A DNA stretch of 13,076 nt from Phycisphaerae bacterium (lineage in GTDB: Bacteria; Planctomycetota; Phycisphaerae; UBA1845): assembly GCA_021604825.1 (NCBI GenBank), contig BQJS01000137.1, positions 1 through 13,076 on the forward strand, written 5' to 3'. The notes below the pieces were generated by a model that was given only the letters and a program-made list of their open reading frames with translations, searched no databases and had not been told where the DNA came from. The position numbers and the translations under genes are program-made. The stretch's first letter is position 1; each line of letters opens with the position of its first letter. Below are positions 1 through 6,043 of the stretch, piece by piece.

Positions 1-69
1 AAAATCGAAGGTGCTACCGCTTAATCGCGGCCGCAATTCCGATCCGGCTTAGTTTGTACTGAGAATCAA

Positions 70-105
70 GGCCGGTGGTGCGCTTGTCGCGCCACCGGCC
101 TGTCT
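70..105 (+). terminator. GC-rich hairpin, possible weak terminator ahead of the E2-like gene
   Basis: Positions 70-82 pair with 88-100 over 13 positions, with one G-U pair and a 5-nt loop. The stem is followed by TGTCTT, a poor U-tract. It could terminate transcription from an upstream gene, or be a structured leader or attenuator of the operon that begins 10-30 nt later. The stem is seen directly; its role is inferred. Confidence 0.5.
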
Positions 106-111
106 TAATTG

Positions 112-117
112 AAAGGA
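112..117 (+). promoter_or_regulatory. Ribosome binding site favouring the TTG start at 127
   Basis: AAAGGA lies 9 nt before an in-frame TTG at 127. The other candidate starts, TTG 109 (directly after an in-frame stop) and ATG 157, have no comparable site upstream. Confidence 0.45.
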
Positions 118-126
118 CTGAGCAAG

Positions 127-1191
127 TTGACCTCTAATCCAAGACACCAACCCCGCATGGCTGCTGAAATCCAAACGCAACTTCAGCTGTATGAGAACTG
201 GAATCGTTCACCGGATTCACTCCACTTACTGATAGGCGAGCTTCCCGATCTTCAAGAATCGTGCAGGCATCTCAGTCGATGCATCGGCCAACAGTGGCAT
301 CTCGCGGCGAGTACAAAGCGACATCAACTGGTTCGTCAGCTTTGCTGTCTGGAATCAATGATATCACGACTAACCCACGATCTAGCACGCCGAGCAAATC
401 AACATCCGACTGCTCACGAAATCCTGGCCGAACTCCGCGAGATCGAAGAGGAGTTCGGCGAGGTTCGATACGACAAACGTTCCAGCGTACTTTCCGCGAC
501 AACCGAACCCATCACGCTTGAGGGACTCGATCTTGGTCGCTTCGAGATTCGTATCGATCTCGCCGCCATTGCAGCCGACAGCGACGAAAACACGCTTGAA
601 GTCATTGCGCTCGAACCCAATCCTTGCGCGCTCGACGACCTTATTGTGCATCCCCATGTCAATGATGGGCGCGTGTGCTTGGGCGACGCGACCGAGCCGT
701 CGCGCAAGGCCCTGAGGGAACATCGCTTTGCAGATGCGTTTCAAATCGTCGCGGCTGTGTTGCGCACATACGGAAGCGATTCGCCGTATTGCGCGATCGA
801 GAGTTGGAATGGCCGCCCCTGTGATGACTGCGGCTTTATTGCAAGCGAAGATTCTTCCTTTTTCTGCGAGCCTTGTGACAAGAGTTTTTGTGACGACTGC
901 ATCGGAGGATGCCGTGATTGCGGCGAATCGATGTGCCTTGGTTGCCTGTCCAGTTGTGCGATATGCGACGATCGGATTTGCGTGGATTGTCAGAGATTCT
1001 GTGACGGGTGCGGCGAGTTGGCGTGCGCAGGCTGTTTGGAAAATGAACTCTGCCCAAGTTGTCTTGAGGACAGCGAGAATGAGGAGATTGAAAACGATGC
1101 CGAACAAGAAGCAATTGAAAACCAACCCAGCAAATTCCAAGAAGCAACGGACCGCGTATCAAAGCCTGGCAGCGCCATCGTTACGATTTAG
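127..1191 (+). CDS. E2-like ubiquitin-conjugating protein fused to a Cys-rich (RING-like?) zinc array
   Basis: This is probably the E2 carrier of a bacterial ubiquitin-like pathway, accepting the modifier from the E1 encoded two genes downstream. Residues are numbered from TTG 127 (354 aa). Residues 1-118 look mostly helical. Residues about 125-228 form an E2/UBC-like core with a beta-meander and then the motif HPHVNDGRVCLGD (175-187). This matches the HPN...G.(I/V)CL signature of E2 enzymes and makes Cys184 the likely thioester residue; the canonical Asn is His177. Residues 232-312 hold 20 cysteines as ten CxxC pairs, including four exact 15-residue units of CxxC-x4-CxxC-x3, and should bind several zinc ions. 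An acidic tail follows (314-354). The E2-plus-treble-clef layout suggests a single-chain E2-E3, which is inference. The start is uncertain: TTG 109, TTG 127 or ATG 157. The last 95 nt overlap the JAB gene. The E2 assignment rests on motif and operon context, without a database search. Confidence 0.82.
   Translation: MTSNPRHQPRMAAEIQTQLQLYENWNRSPDSLHLLIGELPDLQESCRHLSRCIGQQWHLAASTKRHQLVRQLCCLESMISRLTHDLARRANQHPTAHEILAELREIEEEFGEVRYDKRSSVLSATTEPITLEGLDLGRFEIRIDLAAIAADSDENTLEVIALEPNPCALDDLIVHPHVNDGRVCLGDATEPSRKALREHRFADAFQIVAAVLRTYGSDSPYCAIESWNGRPCDDCGFIASEDSSFFCEPCDKSFCDDCIGGCRDCGESMCLGCLSSCAICDDRICVDCQRFCDGCGELACAGCLENELCPSCLEDSENEEIENDAEQEAIENQPSKFQEATDRVSKPGSAIVTI
865..1044 (+). repeat. Four tandem 45-nt (15-residue) CxxC-x4-CxxC-x3 coding units
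   Basis: Within the E2-like gene, residues 247-306 consist of four 15-residue units starting at Cys247, 262, 277 and 292. Each has Cys at unit positions 1, 4, 9 and 12. One extra CxxC pair lies before the array (232/235) and one after it (309/312). The cysteine spacing is strictly periodic while the intervening residues and the DNA differ, so this is an old, selected protein repeat rather than a recent DNA duplication. Confidence 0.85.
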
Positions 1192-1822
1192 TCCAAACGC
1201 CTGGGCGAAACTCTTGAGCATGCGTGATGCCGGTGACACCGAGATCGGCGGTTTTGGAGTCAGCCGAAAAGACGATCTATTGCTCGTTGAAGATTTTGTG
1301 ACCGTTAAACAGAGCGCGTCAGTTGTCAGTGTGGAATTCGACGATGACGCAGTCGCGGAGTTCTTCGATGAACAAGTTGACCTGAACCATTCGCCTGCGG
1401 AGTTTGCGCGACTCTGGGTTCATTCGCATCCTGGTGATTGCCCGTTACCAAGCCCGACAGACGAACAAACTTTCGGCCGTGTATTTGGTGCTTCTGATTG
1501 GGCTGCCATGGTCATCGTGGCACGAGGTGGCCAGACTTACTGCCGTCTGCGCTTCAACAGCGGCCCCGGCGGAAGCATTGAGATACCAGTTGCAGTCGAC
1601 TATTCGATTCCGTTTGAAGGCAGTAATCACGAAGCATGGCATAAAGAATACGAAGCCAACATCCATGTGGAGCGAATCGTTTCGCGCGGACTTCTCGATT
1701 TCGATTCGGACGGCGTGGCACAGCGTGACGGCGCGCTGGACTGTGGCGATTGTGAGCTGTTTGATGATACGGGCTTCGATTTCAAGTTCGACCCTTGGGA
1801 GGAACACGAATGCAGAATCTAA
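1097..1822 (+). CDS. JAB/MPN+ (JAMM) metalloprotease, deubiquitinase-like
   Basis: A predicted zinc isopeptidase of the JAB/MPN+ family, 241 aa. It would mature the ubiquitin-like modifier or strip it from targets. The full JAMM signature is present: Glu49 in the DTEIGGFG stretch, then His109-x-His111, seven residues, Ser119-x-x-Asp122 (VHSHPG...SPTD), so it should be catalytically active. The core spans about residues 29-165. The C-terminal 75 residues are acidic, hold one CxxC (216/219) and are not recognised. ATG 1097 was chosen because GAGGAG lies 10 nt upstream and the next in-frame ATG (codon 42, about 1220) would cut the first helix of the domain. This start gives a 95-nt overlap with the E2-like gene, inside the codons of its acidic tail. 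The end overlaps the E1 gene by 13 nt. Translational coupling across the three genes is likely. The reading frame stays open far upstream of 1097, but only as a shadow of the E2-like gene. Confidence 0.9.
   Translation: MPNKKQLKTNPANSKKQRTAYQSLAAPSLRFSPNAWAKLLSMRDAGDTEIGGFGVSRKDDLLLVEDFVTVKQSASVVSVEFDDDAVAEFFDEQVDLNHSPAEFARLWVHSHPGDCPLPSPTDEQTFGRVFGASDWAAMVIVARGGQTYCRLRFNSGPGGSIEIPVAVDYSIPFEGSNHEAWHKEYEANIHVERIVSRGLLDFDSDGVAQRDGALDCGDCELFDDTGFDFKFDPWEEHECRI
1797..1803 (+). promoter_or_regulatory. Strong ribosome binding site for the E1-like gene
   Basis: GGGAGGA lies 6 nt before ATG 1810 and inside the 3' end of the JAB gene. It decides the start in favour of ATG 1810 over the in-frame TTG at 1795, which it overlaps. 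Confidence 0.75.
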
Positions 1823-2475
1823 ATGACCGCGACATCCGTCAACGCGACATCATTCCACCCGAAAGACTCGCGCACTATCGAGCGACGGTTATTGGCGCGG
1901 GGTCGATTGGAAGGAATGTCGCGTCACAACTTGCATCCATCGGCATAGACTCATTACATCTGGTCGATCCGGGTGTTGTCGCTGTCGAAAATTTGGCTTG
2001 CCAAGGCTTCGATCAGGATGATTTGGGAAGAGCCAAAGTAGAAGCGACTGCTGATTGCTGCCATCGCATCAATCCGCGTATGGAAATCTTGACCGAAGAG
2101 AATCGATTTCGGCGAAGCGGCGCATTCGGCAACGCAATCTTCTGTTGCGTCGACAGCATCGAAACGCGCCGCTTTGTCTGGGAAAATGCGGGCGAGCATG
2201 CCGAAATCTTCCTCGACGGCCGAATGACTGCGGAGACCATTCGAATTGTTACCGTCGGCGATGCGCATGGCCGCGATCATTTCCCACGCACTTTATTCGC
2301 ACCCGACCGGGCGCACAGGGGCAGCTGCACAAACAAATCGACGATATTCGCCTCAAGTATTGCAGCGGGTTTGATGGTCTCAAACTTCAGTAAGTTTCTT
2401 AGACGACTGCCTATTGATTGCGACATGTGCATCAATTTGCTTGCAGGCGAATGGACAGTATCGGGCATCAATTAA
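1810..2475 (+). CDS. ThiF/E1-like ubiquitin-activating enzyme, short single-domain form
   Basis: A predicted adenylating enzyme of the E1/ThiF/MoeB superfamily, 221 aa. It would use ATP to activate the C-terminus of a ubiquitin-like modifier and hand it to the neighbouring E2-like protein. Seen directly: the nucleotide-binding Rossmann motif GAGSIG (29-34), Asp53 at the end of the second strand, Asn61 in VENLACQ (the family usually has NLxRQ; the Arg is Cys here), Lys76 in GRAKVE, and Asp115 after IFCCV. Cys173 in GSCTNKST is the best candidate for the thioester cysteine; Cys112 and Cys113 are alternatives. There is no added domain (no FCCH, UFD or rhodanese), and it is shorter than the ThiF or MoeB norm of about 240-250 aa. 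It is the third gene of the operon and overlaps the JAB gene by 13 nt. The E2 and JAB neighbours argue against a role in thiamine or molybdopterin synthesis. Confidence 0.9.
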   Translation: MQNLNDRDIRQRDIIPPERLAHYRATVIGAGSIGRNVASQLASIGIDSLHLVDPGVVAVENLACQGFDQDDLGRAKVEATADCCHRINPRMEILTEENRFRRSGAFGNAIFCCVDSIETRRFVWENAGEHAEIFLDGRMTAETIRIVTVGDAHGRDHFPRTLFAPDRAHRGSCTNKSTIFASSIAAGLMVSNFSKFLRRLPIDCDMCINLLAGEWTVSGIN

Positions 2476-2513
2476 TCAGATCGAACAGCAGATCTTGTCG
2501 CCATTGTGTCGAA

Positions 2514-2550
2514 TTTGGATCGTGCCGTCCAAATCGCCATTCCCGGCACG
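2514..2550. repeat. Nested inverted repeats after the E1-like gene
   Basis: CGTGCCG (2521-2527) pairs with CGGCACG (2544-2550), with 16 nt between the arms. An alternative fold pairs TTTGGA (2514-2519) with TCCAAA (2528-2533). There is no U-tract, only AAAAC on the 3' side, so it is not a convincing terminator. It could be an RNA 3'-end structure or a protein-binding site. Confidence 0.35.
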
Positions 2551-2584
2551 AAAACGCACAAAAACAGGCAAAGACTAAACGCGA

Positions 2585-2613
2585 GGTGGGGTCCATTAGG
2601 ATTCGAACTCAAG
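2585..2613 (-). pseudogene. tRNA/tmRNA T-arm and acceptor-like relic
   Basis: Read on the - strand, this contains a T-loop TTCGAAT with partly paired flanking stems (TTGAG and CCTAA, one A-C mismatch) followed by TGGACCCC-ACC, like the 3' end of a tRNA or tmRNA. No 5' half that could pair with this acceptor lies next to it, so it is not a functional gene. GGATTCGAAC (2599-2608, + strand) recurs in the same orientation in the tRNA-Met T-loop at 5255-5264. It may mark an old attachment site. It could also be chance, because the T-loop consensus is short. Confidence 0.35.
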
Positions 2614-2629
2614 CGCCTAAGAGTAAAAT

Positions 2630-2658
2630 TTGACAGATTCTTGGGGCGCTCGTCATCC
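2630..2658 (+). promoter_or_regulatory. Possible promoter for the accessory gene and recombinase
   Basis: A perfect TTGACA (2630-2635) is followed after 17 nt by TCATCC (2653-2658), a poor -10 box. The position, about 25 nt before the first ATG, fits. The weak -10 box would imply low or activated expression. It is called only on the -35 box and location. Confidence 0.3.
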
Positions 2659-2681
2659 TAGAAGCATTGATTTGGAAGTGT

Positions 2682-3233
2682 ATGGAGCAAGTTACCATGG
2701 AACTTGGCGAGCTTAGAAAATCATTAGGGCAAAATGCTTTTGATGACCTAGTGGCTGGCGTTGTGTGCGAAGCCGAGCACGACGCAGAGATTTTTTGCGA
2801 CATGATTGAGTCGGGAACACCAAAGAGCACAAAGAAACCTGTTGCCACCGAACGCGTCCGACCGGAGCTATACTCCGTAGGAATATTACAGTCGATGATT
2901 GCGCGGGTCGTTCGATGGAACGAGTGCGGCGAAACAAACCACTTTGAAAAAGCGCCTCCCAAACCCGAGGTATTGGCTGGCGCAGTTCAGCAAGCTCTCC
3001 AGGCTGATCTGGATCAATCGAGCTTGTTGCGCTGCCGGCAATTGGCAGTCGAAGTGCTTTCTTGCTGGGCGAAGAATTTCTCCTGGTGTGCACGTCGAGA
3101 GTTGGGTGCAGAAGTTTCGGTTCGTGCACCGGACCGTATCAATTCAAACTTGGATGCACTGGCGGCTTTTCTGGTCAAGCACGCACGACTTCACAGCGAT
3201 GTGGAAGGGGGCGAAGATGATGACTCGAGATAA
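2682..3233 (+). CDS. Unrecognised 183-aa protein upstream of the serine recombinase
   Basis: I do not recognise this protein. It is mostly helical, has no signal peptide or membrane segment, contains scattered cysteines and ends in the acidic tail EGGEDDDSR. The codons of that tail overlap the recombinase start by 17 nt, so the two genes are probably co-translated. A recombinase accessory role (directionality factor or regulator) is possible from position alone. It is larger than a typical excisionase and has no visible helix-turn-helix, so this is weak. Start choice: ATG 2682 has GGAAG only 3 nt upstream, while ATG 2697 (178 aa) has GGAG 9 nt upstream. Either is possible; TTG 2667 is less likely. 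Confidence 0.65.
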   Translation: MEQVTMELGELRKSLGQNAFDDLVAGVVCEAEHDAEIFCDMIESGTPKSTKKPVATERVRPELYSVGILQSMIARVVRWNECGETNHFEKAPPKPEVLAGAVQQALQADLDQSSLLRCRQLAVEVLSCWAKNFSWCARRELGAEVSVRAPDRINSNLDALAAFLVKHARLHSDVEGGEDDDSR

Positions 3234-5298
3234 GTATTCTGGCTTGGGCTACATTCGGTGCAGTTCGGGTGACCAAGAAAACACATTTGAAACACAGTTT
3301 AATTGGATGGTCCAAAAGGCAAATGAAATCGGAATCAAGTTGGACGCCGACTATGAAAAACTAAACGCCGCACTCGAGCGCGGCGATATCGGTTCGGGTG
3401 GTTTGCGATTCGACCACGCGGTAACGGGCGGAAACATGAACCGGCCTGGTTTGAACGCTTTGATTGACGACGCACTGGCCAATCAATCAATCTCGCATGT
3501 TTTTGCGATCAAACGTGACCGTTTTGCTCGACCAGACGACCCCGTTGACGCGATGCAACTCGAAAGCAAGTTGCTTAAAGCCGGAATCACGTTGGTGTTC
3601 TCAGATCGACTAAGCGAACCATCCGAATCGGGCTGCGGTGCTTTATCTCACCAGATTCTTTCTCTCGTTGACTATCACGAAAGTGGCAACTTTCTGCGCA
3701 AACATTCCGAGCGGATTTTATTGACGCAACAACAGCTAGCGGCACAAGGACTTTGGACCGGTGGTCCGCCTTCCTACGGTTTCGCACGCGCACTATTGAA
3801 ACCGGACGGCACCCACGAGATCTTGGAGAGAGGGCATCGCGTTCGAGCACGAGGATGTCATGTAATCCTCGTGCCGCACGACTGGACGAAGATTGCGATT
3901 TGGGTGCGGATTCTTGATCTTGCGGACATTGGATGGGGACCGAAGCGCATCGCCACACTCCTGACCATGGAGGGAATTCCATCGCCCGGTGCCGGTCAAC
4001 GTCGCCGAGACCACGGGGTCCTTCACGAAGTAAGCGGTATGTGGTATCCAAACACGGTGACCCACCTCATTAACAACAGAAAGATTCTGGGGATCCTCGA
4101 TTACGGACGAACCTCCGGCGGTCGATACAAGCGGCATAGCGCGGACGGGGTTCGTGATCTCAATGAATTGGATCGCCGGCCGGACAACGCTGCCAAAGTC
4201 ATCACGAACGATCAGGACGCGGTGATTTCTGCCGAATTGCCTTTTGAAAGTCTGTACGACCAAAAGAAATGGGATCGAATACAGGAAAAACGTAGATCCG
4301 CAAAAAACAACCAGCGTGGCATCCCTAAATCGAGGGATTTGGGCCGGTATCCCCTAAGCGGGCGGGCGATCGATCTTTCAGATGGGTGCGGCCATCCATT
4401 GTACGGACGTCAAATGGGAAAGCGGCGGATACTGGTTTGCGGTCGATACACGAAGTCCAATGGCAAAGAATGCAATCACAATTCCTTCGATGCGGAAGCG
4501 CTTTTGGCCTTCGTTCTCAAAACGCTCCGTCAGATTCTTGCCTTGAACGGCGGAAAAGAAAAGATCGAAAATGTGTTGCGGAAGATTGCCAGCGAGAACG
4601 CCAGCACCGCAGAAATCGAGCTGCACAACAAGGTTTTGAACCGTCTAAGAACGGAATTAGTCGAATGCAATTCGCAAATCGAAAAGGCCCGAAAACGGCT
4701 GGCAACCGTTCCGGAAGACCTGATCGAGGATGTATCAGCCGCACTGCGAGCATTTAAGTGCCAAGCTGATTCACTGGGGCAACGTATTGCGGATCACGAA
4801 AAGTCTGCTCCAGACCATATCCGCGATCCAGAGCAAGAGGTTCGGGCCGCGATGGACTTGATTGAACGATTTGATGTGGTTTCAACAGATCCAACAGCCC
4901 GTCGGGAATTGACGCCATTGCTGCGGCAAATGGGGCTTTGGCTGGGGCTAGAATTCAAGGATGGCGTGAAGGGAAAAAAACGGAGAATAAGGATCCTTGA
5001 TCGCGGGGTGCTGACTTTCTCAAGCGGCGATCTACCGGTTAAACCATTTGGAAAAGACCGTGTCGAAGACGGCGATGACGGCGATGACGGCGACTCCCCG
5101 CCATCGCAGGTAGCGGAGTCGTTTATTGAATCTGACGAGAAATGCGACTTGTTGAAGCCTAAAATCGACTGTATCGACGCCTGCAACGGTGTAGGCAAAA
5201 AATCGAGCGGCCACAAGAGGTGCATTTCGTTACCAAAGGTGAATAGCGGCGACTGGATTCGAACCAGTGACCTGCGGGCTATGAATCCGCCGCTCTAA
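3217..5298 (+). CDS. Large serine recombinase (serine integrase family)
   Basis: A site-specific DNA recombinase that would insert or excise the surrounding element through a 5'-phosphoserine intermediate. It is 693 aa from ATG 3217 (ATG 3220 is adjacent). The resolvase-type catalytic domain (about 9-160) has YIRCSSGDQ with Arg14 and Ser16 as the likely catalytic pair, and KRDRFARP (99-106), the counterpart of the DRLSR motif. The recombinase domain spans about 185-345 (helical, with GWGPKRIATLLTMEGIPSP). A zinc-ribbon-like stretch (378-421) holds Cys391, Cys408 and Cys419; the usual first Cys is Ser388, so the ribbon may be degenerate or use His421. A coiled-coil-rich segment follows (about 447-530), then a low-complexity DGDDGDDGD stretch (618-626). 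The last 17 residues or so are encoded antisense to tRNA-Met, and the stop codon lies in the tRNA D-loop, so the C-terminus would change on excision. The open frame upstream of 3217 is a shadow of the accessory gene. Confidence 0.92.
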   Translation: MMTRDKYSGLGYIRCSSGDQENTFETQFNWMVQKANEIGIKLDADYEKLNAALERGDIGSGGLRFDHAVTGGNMNRPGLNALIDDALANQSISHVFAIKRDRFARPDDPVDAMQLESKLLKAGITLVFSDRLSEPSESGCGALSHQILSLVDYHESGNFLRKHSERILLTQQQLAAQGLWTGGPPSYGFARALLKPDGTHEILERGHRVRARGCHVILVPHDWTKIAIWVRILDLADIGWGPKRIATLLTMEGIPSPGAGQRRRDHGVLHEVSGMWYPNTVTHLINNRKILGILDYGRTSGGRYKRHSADGVRDLNELDRRPDNAAKVITNDQDAVISAELPFESLYDQKKWDRIQEKRRSAKNNQRGIPKSRDLGRYPLSGRAIDLSDGCGHPLYGRQMGKRRILVCGRYTKSNGKECNHNSFDAEALLAFVLKTLRQILALNGGKEKIENVLRKIASENASTAEIELHNKVLNRLRTELVECNSQIEKARKRLATVPEDLIEDVSAALRAFKCQADSLGQRIADHEKSAPDHIRDPEQEVRAAMDLIERFDVVSTDPTARRELTPLLRQMGLWLGLEFKDGVKGKKRRIRILDRGVLTFSSGDLPVKPFGKDRVEDGDDGDDGDSPPSQVAESFIESDEKCDLLKPKIDCIDACNGVGKKSSGHKRCISLPKVNSGDWIRTSDLRAMNPPL
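5069..5093 (+). repeat. Short 9-nt tandem repeat in the recombinase gene
   Basis: The unit GACGGCGAT recurs nearly three times and encodes DGDDGDDGD, just before the Cys-containing tail of the recombinase. It is a likely slippage-prone tract; a change of whole units would keep the frame. Confidence 0.6.
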
Positions 5299-5317
5299 CC
5301 AACTGAGCTACGCCGCC
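5244..5317 (-). tRNA. tRNA-Met (anticodon CAT), probably elongator
   Basis: A 74-nt cloverleaf on the - strand. The acceptor GGCGGCG pairs with CGCCGCT (G1-U72 wobble), the D-stem is GCTC/GAGC, the anticodon loop TTCATAG has CAT at 5283-5281, and the T-arm is ACTGG-TTCGAAT-CCAGT with discriminator A at 5244. CCA is not encoded (TTC follows). The lowest anticodon-stem pair is an A31-C39 mismatch. The C11-G24 pair and the paired first acceptor position argue against the initiator tRNA. A CAT anticodon modified to read Ile (tRNA-Ile2) cannot be excluded. Its 3' half is antisense to the end of the recombinase gene, as expected for an attachment site. Confidence 0.93.
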
Positions 5318-5328
5318 TTGAGTTCGCG

Positions 5329-5357
5329 ATTTTATCTGCTGAATTTCACTTTGACAA
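5329..5357 (-). promoter_or_regulatory. Promoter of tRNA-Met
   Basis: On the - strand, TTGTCA (5357-5352) and TAAAAT (5334-5329) are separated by exactly 17 nt. Each differs from the sigma70 consensus by one base. Transcription would begin near 5322, about 5 nt before the tRNA 5' end. Confidence 0.7.
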
Positions 5358-6043
5358 TTGCTTGCTTGATGCCAATCGCGCGAATCTCTTTTGGTCGAGA
5401 TTCGTCGGCTCGCTCGAAGGGGTGATCAGGGTTTACCCTTCAGGCCTGAGCCATTTCTGTTGCCCGGAGGTGCTGATTGTTGCCTTTGAAATAGGTTCGC
5501 GATTCGGTTTCCCTGACGGATTTGCTCTCCTTGCAGTCCACCCCAGATTTGTCGGCCCGCCGTTGGAAATAGGGATCCGACGGATCTGGTTTTCGTTGCT
5601 AATTCGTTTGTGGCCTTCCAAACGTAATCAATCCAGGTTTCGGTTGTCCAAGTTGGGAGCTGTTTCCGGGTTTGTGGCTCGAATTTGGCGGGCTTTCTTA
5701 CATTCCTGCAATCGCGCAAGTCACTTTGCCGTATGCATTTGTGGCGGTTGGCAGTCGGCGCAATTAATTGCGATTTGGATTGGACGTCAATCCACGGCTG
5801 ATCGAGCTGCGGTGCCCAGATTGCGTTTGAGGTGCCGGGATTCATGGCCAAAGAGTGCATCATTTGATCGCTTCTTGTCCCTCTTCACGAGCACGATGGT
5901 TGTGCCGGACCCGATTCGCTCGGGTGAAGTACATGCGAGCACGCATTTCGAGGGCCTAGTCGGCGCCAAGATAGGCAGAGATTGAAGGGCGTCTGTTCCA
6001 AAAACCGCTTAAATTATAGGTGTTTTGAAAAAAAGGAATATTT
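5358..6043. other. Intergenic stretch without a convincing gene
   Basis: About 0.7 kb between the tRNA promoter and the 23S promoter. Long open frames exist on both strands (for example 5362-5985 on + and 5426-5863 on -). They overlap each other, lack ribosome-binding sites, have an odd composition rich in Trp, Phe, Arg and Cys, and show no recognisable motif. I read it as non-coding or decayed sequence. A short AT-rich tract (about 6024-6043) lies upstream of the rRNA promoter. Confidence 0.5.

Larger units (their letters stand above)
2599..5264 (+). mobile_element. Putative serine-recombinase integrative element at tRNA-Met
   Basis: The segment holds an accessory gene and a large serine recombinase. 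It is limited on the right by the tRNA-Met gene, into which the recombinase gene reads. On the left lies the T-arm-like relic, with a shared 10-bp direct repeat (GGATTCGAAC). The right edge at the tRNA is well supported as a hotspot junction. The left edge is weak: the relic's acceptor sequence does not match the tRNA-Met acceptor stem, so it is not simply the displaced tRNA-Met 3' end. The true left end may lie outside the window, in which case the E2-JAB-E1 operon would be cargo. Confidence 0.35.

Noticed and set aside
728..1096. Upstream extension of the JAB reading frame
   Set aside because: It lies wholly inside the E2-like gene in another frame, is Cys/Arg/Ala-rich with no domain, and ATG 1097 has the ribosome site.
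382..1140. Long - strand open frame opposite the E2-like gene
   Set aside because: It is antisense to a gene with clear motifs on the + strand; no motif or ribosome site was seen.
2899..3216. N-terminal extension of the serine recombinase frame
   Set aside because: It overlaps the accessory gene and has Trp/Arg-rich non-domain sequence; the catalytic domain begins just after ATG 3217.
5351..5379. TTGACA on the + strand as a promoter
   Set aside because: The -10 partner at 17 nt is AATCGC. The same bases make a much better - strand promoter for the tRNA.
5362..5985. 207-residue open frame on the + strand
   Set aside because: TTG start without a ribosome site, overlapping - strand frames, odd composition and no motif. 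Likely non-coding.
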